6,116 nt of DNA from Bacteroidales bacterium (GTDB taxonomy: Bacteria > Bacteroidota > Bacteroidia > Bacteroidales > Dysgonomonadaceae). Of this stretch, positions 1 to 4,250 are shown one piece after another (position 1 is the stretch's first letter; the number at the start of each line of letters is the position of its first letter). The notes beneath the pieces were generated by a model. The model searched no databases, was not told the DNA's origin, and was given only the letters and a program-made list of their open reading frames with translations. The DNA lies in the NCBI GenBank assembly GCA_012728155.1, contig JAAYFR010000272.1, forward strand, positions 1 through 6,116. The letters run 5' to 3'. The translations under genes and the position numbers were made by a program.

Positions 1-86
1 TTAAATTGTTGATTCAACACCTCCTGTTCCAACTTGTAGGGATCATCTAATCGTCACTGTTCTCCGATAAATCGGAACAAGTTCAA
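1..86. other. Left-edge stretch with no complete gene
   Basis: No ATG-initiated gene can be supported here. On the minus strand the stretch follows the stop codon of the ACT-like gene, and all three frames are interrupted by stops, so a further minus-strand gene would have to start beyond the left edge. Two local structures are visible: an imperfect hairpin at 59-78 and a minus-strand AGGAGGTG at 25-18 followed by a 13-nt palindrome at 7-19 (TGTTGA-T-TCAACA). From memory of Bacteroidales gene order, an NAD kinase gene is often near this locus, but nothing in the window shows it. Confidence 0.5.
59..78 (-). other. Imperfect hairpin just after the ACT-like gene
   Basis: On the minus strand this segment begins 8 nt after the stop codon of the ACT-like gene. 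It can fold with four inner pairs (CCGA/TCGG) around a TTTA loop and three outer pairs (GTT/AAC) across a 2-nt bulge. No T-run follows, so it does not look like a standard intrinsic terminator. It may be a weak terminator, an mRNA 3'-end stabiliser or chance. Confidence 0.25.
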
Positions 87-464
87 TCACATATCCAAAT
101 AAAAGAGCAACTCATCCAACCGCTCCTTTTGCTTGTCAGTTACCTCACCCTCTTTCATAAAATAGTAAACCACATTGTAGTTAAATCGCTCAAAACTTCT
201 TAAAAGAACGGTCACATCATCAATATCTAATTTTAAAGAGAGCAATAGAAATTCTCCTCCGGAGATCGGCATCACGTTGAGCGCCATTATATGTACATTA
301 TTGCTTTCTACAATCCGAGCAATCTCCGTAAGGGTATAATCTTTCGAGGGAACTTCCAGAATAATAAGAGAGTTTTCTCTCTTGGAAAGTTCTGTAAATT
401 GCCCTGGAGTAAACGATGAACTGAAGTTTTCCACCTGTTCTTTGATAAATTCTTTGGTTGACAT
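87..464 (-). CDS. Small ACT-like domain protein, related to the C-terminal part of Bacteroidales CBS-domain proteins
   Basis: A 125-residue soluble protein without signal peptide or membrane segment. Residues about 31-103 look like an ACT-type regulatory fold: LIILEV as first strand, a helix with the pattern DYTLTEIARIVESNN, strands HIMALNV and FLLLSLKL, a second helix DDVTVLLRSFERFNYNV, then VVYYF. The tail ends LDELLFYLDM. As I remember it, this order and the ending match the C-terminal half of a roughly 220-residue Bacteroidales protein that has two CBS domains in front. Here the start is fixed: an in-frame TAA lies only four codons upstream of the ATG, and the intergenic space is far too short for CBS domains. 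The gene is divergent from pdxJ. ACT domains usually sense small ligands, but ligand and partner cannot be read from this sequence. No Shine-Dalgarno site precedes the start. Confidence 0.8.
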   Translation of the reverse strand: MSTKEFIKEQVENFSSSFTPGQFTELSKRENSLIILEVPSKDYTLTEIARIVESNNVHIMALNVMPISGGEFLLLSLKLDIDDVTVLLRSFERFNYNVVYYFMKEGEVTDKQKERLDELLFYLDM

Positions 465-495
465 TGTGCAAAACAGTTATTTCGTATTACTTTTG
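464..495 (+). promoter_or_regulatory. Possible promoter for pdxJ
   Basis: TACTTTTG at 488-495 fits the Bacteroidota -7 consensus TAnnTTTG, and a TTG at 464-466 lies 21 nt upstream where the -33 element is expected. The -33 box would overlap the start codon of the divergent ACT-like gene. Transcription would begin near 502, giving a leader of about 65 nt that contains the palindrome at 514-527. Both boxes are short, so a chance match is possible. Confidence 0.4.
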
Positions 496-513
496 TATCT
501 GATTTACAAAGAT

Positions 514-527
514 GGCAAAAATTTGCC
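514..527. promoter_or_regulatory. 14-nt palindrome between divergent genes (possible operator)
   Basis: GGCAAA-AA-TTTGCC is a perfect inverted repeat with 6-bp arms and a 2-nt centre, midway between the divergent ACT-like gene and pdxJ. The tiny centre suits a dimeric DNA-binding protein better than an RNA hairpin. It lies just downstream of the candidate pdxJ promoter, where a bound repressor could block both directions. The regulator is unknown. Confidence 0.35.
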
Positions 528-567
528 TATTTGAAAGTGCTCACGGGTTTTTTATTTTTTTCTTTTT

Positions 568-1299
568 ATGACCAAGCTCAGTGTAAATGTAAATAAAATA
601 GCTACTCTTAGAAATGCACGTGGTGGAAATATACCCGATCTGGTGCAGGTAGCTACCGATTGTCAGCTTTTCGGGGCGGAAGGTATTACGGTACATCCTC
701 GTCCTGACCAGCGTCATATCCGCTATTCCGATCTCTTTGATTTGCAGTCGAAAGTCTATACAGAATTCAATATAGAGGGAAATCCTACTCCTGAATTTAT
801 CTCTCTGATCAAAAAGATCAAGCCTACCCAGGTAACGCTTGTACCCGATGCTCGTGATGTTCTCACCTCAGATTCCGGATGGGATACGCTTACTTATAAG
901 GATTTTCTGACCGATGTAGTCAATGAGTTCCAAGCGATGGGTGTACGCACCTCTATTTTCGTCAATGCCGATCAGGAAATGATCCGTATGGCATCACAAA
1001 TTGGTACGGACAGGGTTGAACTCTATACAGGTCCGTATGCCGAATCATACCGTGCAGAGAGAGAAAAGGCGATAGTTCCTTTTATCGAAGCAGCCATCTT
1101 GGCTAAAAACCTTGGATTGGGTGTAAATGCAGGGCATGACCTGAATCTGGAGAATCTCGCTTATCTTTACCAAAACATTCCTTGGTTGAAAGAGGTATCA
1201 ATCGGCCATTCACTTATTAGTGACGCACTTTACATGGGATTAAAAGAAACAATAAAAGCCTATAAAAATTGTTTAAAAGGTTCCCAGGGTGAGGTTTGA
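568..1299 (+). CDS. pdxJ: Pyridoxine 5'-phosphate synthase PdxJ
   Basis: PdxJ is the cytoplasmic TIM-barrel enzyme that condenses 1-deoxy-D-xylulose 5-phosphate with 3-amino-2-oxopropyl phosphate to pyridoxine 5'-phosphate, the last ring-forming step of the DXP-dependent vitamin B6 pathway. The 243 residues match the family's usual length and cover it from end to end. Recognisable landmarks are the N-terminal VNKIATLRNARG (residues 8-19), GITVHPRPDQRHI (39-51, with H43, R45 and H50), FNIEG (67-71, E70), the VELYTG segment, NAGHDL (187-192, H190) and the closing IGHSLISDALYMGL. The start is set by the family N-terminus. It is preceded by an almost pure T-tract and no ribosome binding site. The usual NIDH of the E. 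coli enzyme is NVNK here, which I recall as normal for Bacteroidales PdxJ. The gene is divergent from the ACT-like gene and 65 nt ahead of exbB. Confidence 0.97.
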   Translation: MTKLSVNVNKIATLRNARGGNIPDLVQVATDCQLFGAEGITVHPRPDQRHIRYSDLFDLQSKVYTEFNIEGNPTPEFISLIKKIKPTQVTLVPDARDVLTSDSGWDTLTYKDFLTDVVNEFQAMGVRTSIFVNADQEMIRMASQIGTDRVELYTGPYAESYRAEREKAIVPFIEAAILAKNLGLGVNAGHDLNLENLAYLYQNIPWLKEVSIGHSLISDALYMGLKETIKAYKNCLKGSQGEV

Positions 1300-1364
1300 C
1301 AATCCAAATAGGCTATCTTTATCGCTATATATAATTGAAAAAATTCTTTTAGAACAGATATAAA

Positions 1365-2069
1365 ATGAATCTATTGCAAATGACGCTCCCGGGAGATACA
1401 GCCCAGGCTATTTACAACACCATGGCTGCAGCTGAGACAGAAGCTGTGACAATGAATGCTTTTGATCTGGCATTAAAAGGCGGCTGGTTGATGATTGTTC
1501 TGCTCATCCTTCTGTTGATGACTATTTACGTTCTTATTGAAAGGACATTGGTCATCAACAAAGCAAGTAAAGAGGACAATTCATTCATGAACCGTATCAA
1601 AGATTACATCCTCGATGGAAAGATTGATGCAGCGATCGCACTCTGTCGCAATACCGACACTCCTTCTGCCCGTATGGTAGAGAAAGGCATTTCCCGTTTG
1701 GGCAGACCGACGGCCGATGTGATGTCCACTATTGAAAACCAGGGTAATATTGAAATTTCCAAACTGGAAAAAGGGTTGCCCGTATTGGCCACTTCAGCAT
1801 CGGGAGCTCCTATGGTGGGTTTTTTAGGTACGGTCACTGGTATGGTGAGTGCCTTTATGAGCATGGCCAATGCAGGAGCAAACGTGAGTATTACCACACT
1901 CTCGGGGGGGATCTACGAGGCATTGGTGACCACCGTTGGCGGACTTATCGTAGGAATTATTGCCCTATTCTCTTTCAATTACCTGACCACACGTATCAAA
2001 GGAATTGTCAATAAATTAGAGATGAGGGTTATGGAGTTCATGGATATCCTAAATGAACCGGCAGCATAG
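1365..2069 (+). CDS. exbB: ExbB/TolQ-family proton channel protein (MotA/TolQ/ExbB)
   Basis: An inner-membrane protein that, with ExbD, forms the channel converting proton-motive force into movement of the TonB-type transducer. The 234 residues show three membrane segments: about 39-58, 138-164 and 184-208, separated by a large cytoplasmic loop (60-137), as in ExbB. Family signatures are GAPMVGFLGTVTGM (147-160) in the second segment and SGGIYEALVTTVGGLIVG (180-197) leading into the third. T156, E185 and T190 align by motif with E. coli ExbB T148, E176 and T181, the pore-lining polar residues. The chosen ATG gives the N-terminal stretch usual in Bacteroidales homologues; M30 would be a shorter alternative. 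TolQ is a close relative, but the neighbouring exbD and transducer genes make a Ton/Tol-type unit either way. A run of seven Gs lies inside the conserved SGG codons. Confidence 0.95.
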   Translation: MNLLQMTLPGDTAQAIYNTMAAAETEAVTMNAFDLALKGGWLMIVLLILLLMTIYVLIERTLVINKASKEDNSFMNRIKDYILDGKIDAAIALCRNTDTPSARMVEKGISRLGRPTADVMSTIENQGNIEISKLEKGLPVLATSASGAPMVGFLGTVTGMVSAFMSMANAGANVSITTLSGGIYEALVTTVGGLIVGIIALFSFNYLTTRIKGIVNKLEMRVMEFMDILNEPAA

Positions 2070-2078
2070 TCGAGTAGC

Positions 2079-2160
2079 TGATTTATTGATTTGTGGATCA
2101 ACTGATTATTCAATCACACCATCCACACATCATCGAATCATCACATTATCACATCACTAT
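2079..2160. repeat. Degenerate 8-nt tandem repeat in the exbB-exbD gap
   Basis: The gap can be written almost wholly as 8-nt units. The clear part (2112-2160) runs AATCACAC, one extra C, ATCCACAC, ATCATCGA, ATCATCAC, ATTATCAC, ATCACTAT, with consensus near ATCATCAC. The earlier part (2079-2111) has looser units TGATTTAT, TGATTTGT, extra G, GATCAACT, GATTATTC. The tract stops one base before the exbD start. Short-period intergenic repeats of this flavour occur in many Bacteroidota genomes; this is from memory. It splits the exbB and exbD coding regions by 92 nt. Confidence 0.7.
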
Positions 2161-2161
2161 T

Positions 2162-2569
2162 ATGGCATTAAAACAACGGTTTACGATAGAAAGCAATTTC
2201 AGCATGGCATCCATGACGGATGTGATTTTTCTGTTGCTCATTTTTTTTATGATCACCTCCACTTTTGTGGTGCCCAATTCCATACAGGTACTATTACCCC
2301 GGTCGCAGCAACAGACACAGGCAAAACCTATTACAAGGGTAACCATTGATAAGAGTCTCAATTATTTTGTTGCCAACGCCAATGAGAAGGAACGGCAGGT
2401 AACATTTGAAGAAATTACACCTTTTTTGCAGTCAGCCTATGGTGCGGACCCCAGTATATTCGTAGCACTTTACGCCGATGAGACTGTCCCCTATCGGGAG
2501 ATTGTCCGCATACTGGATATTGCCAATCAAAATAAATTCAAGATGGTGCTGATGACACGACCGAATTAA
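2162..2569 (+). CDS. exbD: ExbD/TolR-family protein
   Basis: Partner of ExbB in the inner-membrane proton channel. The 135-residue product has a short cytoplasmic N-terminus (1-17), one membrane helix (about 18-36) and a periplasmic domain (about 45-135). The motif SMTDVIFLLLIFFMITSTF carries D20, equivalent by position to the essential membrane aspartate of E. coli ExbD (D25), and VLLP follows the helix as in the family. The periplasmic part includes IFVALYADETVPYREIVRILDIA, the conserved TolR/ExbD core. An in-frame ATG at 2093 would add 23 residues rich in His, Ile and Ser, but those are encoded by the 8-nt repeat and match nothing in the family, so the start at 2162 is preferred; it also gives the usual length. 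It lies 41 nt upstream of the transducer gene. Confidence 0.95.
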   Translation: MALKQRFTIESNFSMASMTDVIFLLLIFFMITSTFVVPNSIQVLLPRSQQQTQAKPITRVTIDKSLNYFVANANEKERQVTFEEITPFLQSAYGADPSIFVALYADETVPYREIVRILDIANQNKFKMVLMTRPN

Positions 2570-2610
2570 AAATCTCATACAAAATAAATAAGAATAAAGG
2601 GAAGAACAAA

Positions 2611-3396
2611 ATGCAAATTTCCAGAGAAAAAATAGGAGGAATCATTGGAACGGCAATTTTTACGGTATTGCTTTTCCTGATCTTATTATTCTCGGTTTTT
2701 TCATTTTCTTCTCCACCTGAAGAGCTCGAGGGAATACCGGTAATGTTCGGTACAGCCGAAAATGCTTTTGGTGTTGCTGAGCCACCCAAAATTGAAATAA
2801 CCCCTACTCCCACACCTCAGCCAAAGATTCCACCCTACTCTCCTACGGAACCGTTGATTACCCAGACAACGGAGCCGACCATCGACGTAGAGGCACAACG
2901 TGAAGAGGAACGGCGCAAGGCACAATTGGAGGCTGAACGTAGGGCGCGTGAAGAAGTTGAACGACGCAAGCGTGAAGAGGAAGCGCGCAAACGGGAGATC
3001 AATCAGCAGATGTCGGGACTATTTGGGGAAGGTTCTGCGAGTCGGGGAAATAAAGAAGGGCAAGGAACAGAAGGGGTCTCTACGGGAAGTGCCACACAAG
3101 GTTCTCCCACAGGTAACGGAGGAATTGGCACTTATGATTTGGGAGGACGCAGTTTGGGTAGTGGAGGCCTTACCCAACCTCGATATACGGTGAACGATTA
3201 CGGAACCGTCGTTGTTAATATTACAGTAGATCCTGCCGGCAACGTGATTCATGTGGAAATCGGACGCGGTACAAATACTCCCAGCACCACTCTTCGCGAA
3301 GAAGCGTTGAGGGCTGCCCGAAGCACTAAATTCAATGCGATTAACTCTGCGAATAACCAACAAGGCACCATTACTTACAGATTTAATCTCAACTAA
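2611..3396 (+). CDS. tonB: TonB/TolA-like energy transducer
   Basis: A 261-residue periplasm-spanning protein anchored in the inner membrane. Order of parts: short basic N-terminus, membrane helix about 10-32, Pro/Thr-rich stretch about 57-90 (TPTPTPQP and PPYSPTEP), a highly charged Glu/Arg/Lys helix about 93-133 that should form a coiled coil, a Gly/Ser-rich flexible linker about 135-186, and a C-terminal TonB-type domain about 187-261. In the last part, TVVVNITVDPAGNVIHVEI followed by LREEALRAARSTKFNAI and a final TITYRFNLN is the usual TonB_C pattern. ExbB and ExbD immediately upstream support a transducer role. The long charged coil resembles TolA, so assignment to a Tol system cannot be excluded; the C-terminal domain and Pro-rich part favour TonB. 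Expected partners are TonB-dependent outer-membrane receptors, none of which is encoded here. Confidence 0.88.
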   Translation: MQISREKIGGIIGTAIFTVLLFLILLFSVFSFSSPPEELEGIPVMFGTAENAFGVAEPPKIEITPTPTPQPKIPPYSPTEPLITQTTEPTIDVEAQREEERRKAQLEAERRAREEVERRKREEEARKREINQQMSGLFGEGSASRGNKEGQGTEGVSTGSATQGSPTGNGGIGTYDLGGRSLGSGGLTQPRYTVNDYGTVVVNITVDPAGNVIHVEIGRGTNTPSTTLREEALRAARSTKFNAINSANNQQGTITYRFNLN

Positions 3397-3470
3397 GAAC
3401 TACAGGTATATCTTGGAATAGGCTACCTAATGGATAGTCGTTTTATGTCTCACTAAAAAAACAAATAATC

Positions 3471-4016
3471 ATGAAGAAAGTAGCACTCTTTTTAGCAAAC
3501 GGTTTTGAAGAAATAGAAGCGCTCGCCACCGTCGATATCTTAAGAAGAGCGCAGCTAACGGTTGAAACGATATCCATTTCGGATAAAAAAAGTGTAACCG
3601 GTGCACACAATCTATCGGTTATCGCAGATAAAACTTTTCAGGAAGCAAACTTTTCTGATGTTGGCCTCTTAGTCTTGCCGGGGGGAATGCCAGGTGCCAA
3701 AAATCTAAATGAACATGAAGAGTTAAAACAACTGATCTCCCAATTCAACGAAGAAGGGAAGCTCATCGCTGCCATCTGTGCAGCTCCAATGGTATTAGGC
3801 GGACTTGGCCTGCTCAAGGATAGACGGGCCACCTGCTATCCCGGGTTTGAAACTGAACTGACTGGTGCAAAAGCAACTGGCGAAAGTGTTGTGATTGATG
3901 GCAATATCATCACAGGCAAAGGTCCCGGACTGGTGTTCGAATTCGCATTGCGTCTGGTAGAAAAGATGGCCGGACTCAAAATCCGTCAAGAGGTGCAGAA
4001 CGGCCTGTTGTTATAA
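3471..4016 (+). CDS. DJ-1/PfpI-family protein (DJ-1/YajL type)
   Basis: A 181-residue cytoplasmic protein of the DJ-1/ThiJ/PfpI superfamily with flavodoxin-like fold, full length for the DJ-1/YajL branch. Visible marks: KVALFLANGFEEIEA (residues 3-17) with E16 equivalent to DJ-1 E18; VLPGGMPGA; the nucleophile elbow AAICAAP with C103 equivalent to DJ-1 C106; and GKGPGLVFEFALRLVEKMAG near the end. The position near DJ-1 His126 reads TCYPGFE, with no histidine, as in YajL. Members have been described as oxidative-stress protectors, chaperones or glyoxalase/deglycase-like enzymes; which applies here cannot be read from sequence, so no symbol is given. The gene follows the transducer by 74 nt on the same strand, so cotranscription is possible. 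The leader holds a four-codon ATG-TCT-CAC-TAA frame at 3445-3456. Confidence 0.93.
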   Translation: MKKVALFLANGFEEIEALATVDILRRAQLTVETISISDKKSVTGAHNLSVIADKTFQEANFSDVGLLVLPGGMPGAKNLNEHEELKQLISQFNEEGKLIAAICAAPMVLGGLGLLKDRRATCYPGFETELTGAKATGESVVIDGNIITGKGPGLVFEFALRLVEKMAGLKIRQEVQNGLLL

Positions 4017-4085
4017 GTATCAATATCCTTAAGCGGGGGCTCCTTTCGATATTTTTTGGAATTCCTCAGTGCAGGGTGAGTGTAA

Positions 4086-4104
4086 ATAGATCAATTTGAT
4101 CTAT
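4086..4104. promoter_or_regulatory. 19-nt perfect palindrome upstream of the rpsA promoter
   Basis: ATAGATCAA-T-TTGATCTAT has 9-bp arms around one base. In RNA it would make a 7-bp stem with a 5-nt loop, but the bases after it (CGTTTCCCC) are not a T-run, so a terminator for the DJ-1-family gene is not convincing. The one-base centre fits a site for a dimeric DNA-binding protein. It lies 57 nt upstream of the -33 box of the rpsA promoter, a position suiting an activator or unrelated regulator better than a direct blocker. Confidence 0.4.
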
Positions 4105-4161
4105 CGTTTCCCCTACGCGACAAAACAAATAGTTTTTTTCCGCATTTACTTTGCGAAAACG

Positions 4162-4192
4162 TTGTCTATTAACAAAGGAACAGCTACCTTTG
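4162..4192 (+). promoter_or_regulatory. Strong Bacteroidota-type promoter for rpsA
   Basis: TTG at 4162-4164 and TACCTTTG at 4185-4192 match the Bacteroidota primary sigma factor elements (-33 TTG, -7 TAnnTTTG) with a 20-nt spacer, the best match in the window. The extended form TACCTTTGCACCG is typical of highly expressed translation genes in this phylum. Transcription should begin near 4200, giving a leader of about 50 nt that is AT-rich, has no Shine-Dalgarno site, and includes a seven-codon ATG frame at 4213-4233 (MSHLFN and stop). Confidence 0.82.
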
Positions 4193-4250
4193 CACCGTTT
4201 TTTATCAATATAATGTCTCACTTATTTAATTGAAAATTTTTTCACGACAA

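Noticed and set aside
1296..1335. Possible separate exbB promoter (TTG at 1296, TATCTTTA at 1314, TATAAT at 1330)
   Set aside because: The -7-like element misses the final G, the spacing to TTG is only 15 nt, and sigma-70-type boxes are wrongly spaced; cotranscription from pdxJ is equally possible.
1604..1897. Minus-strand 97-codon frame inside exbB
   Set aside because: It is fully antisense to conserved ExbB coding sequence, and its product has no recognisable motif.
2093..2161. Longer exbD start giving 23 extra N-terminal residues
   Set aside because: The extra residues are repeat-encoded and unlike any ExbD N-terminus; starting at 2162 gives the family length.
2053..2349. Plus-strand 98-codon frame overlapping the end of exbB and most of the first half of exbD
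   Set aside because: It lies in another frame over exbD, starts within exbB, and its His/Thr-rich product comes from the 8-nt repeat. ExbD is the clear product of this stretch.
3409..3416. TATCTTGG as a promoter element for the DJ-1-family gene
   Set aside because: It has one mismatch to TAnnTTTG and no TTG at the right distance upstream.
3417..3425. AATAGGCTA shared with 1307-1315 ahead of exbB, and AAATAGGC on the minus strand ahead of pdxJ
   Set aside because: Matches of 8-9 nt among several hundred intergenic bases are close to chance, and the sites have no common distance or orientation to starts.
4025..4060. Terminator for the DJ-1-family gene at the G-run followed by T-run
   Set aside because: The GGGGGCTCC stretch does not pair into a stem ahead of the six-T run, so no intrinsic terminator can be supported.
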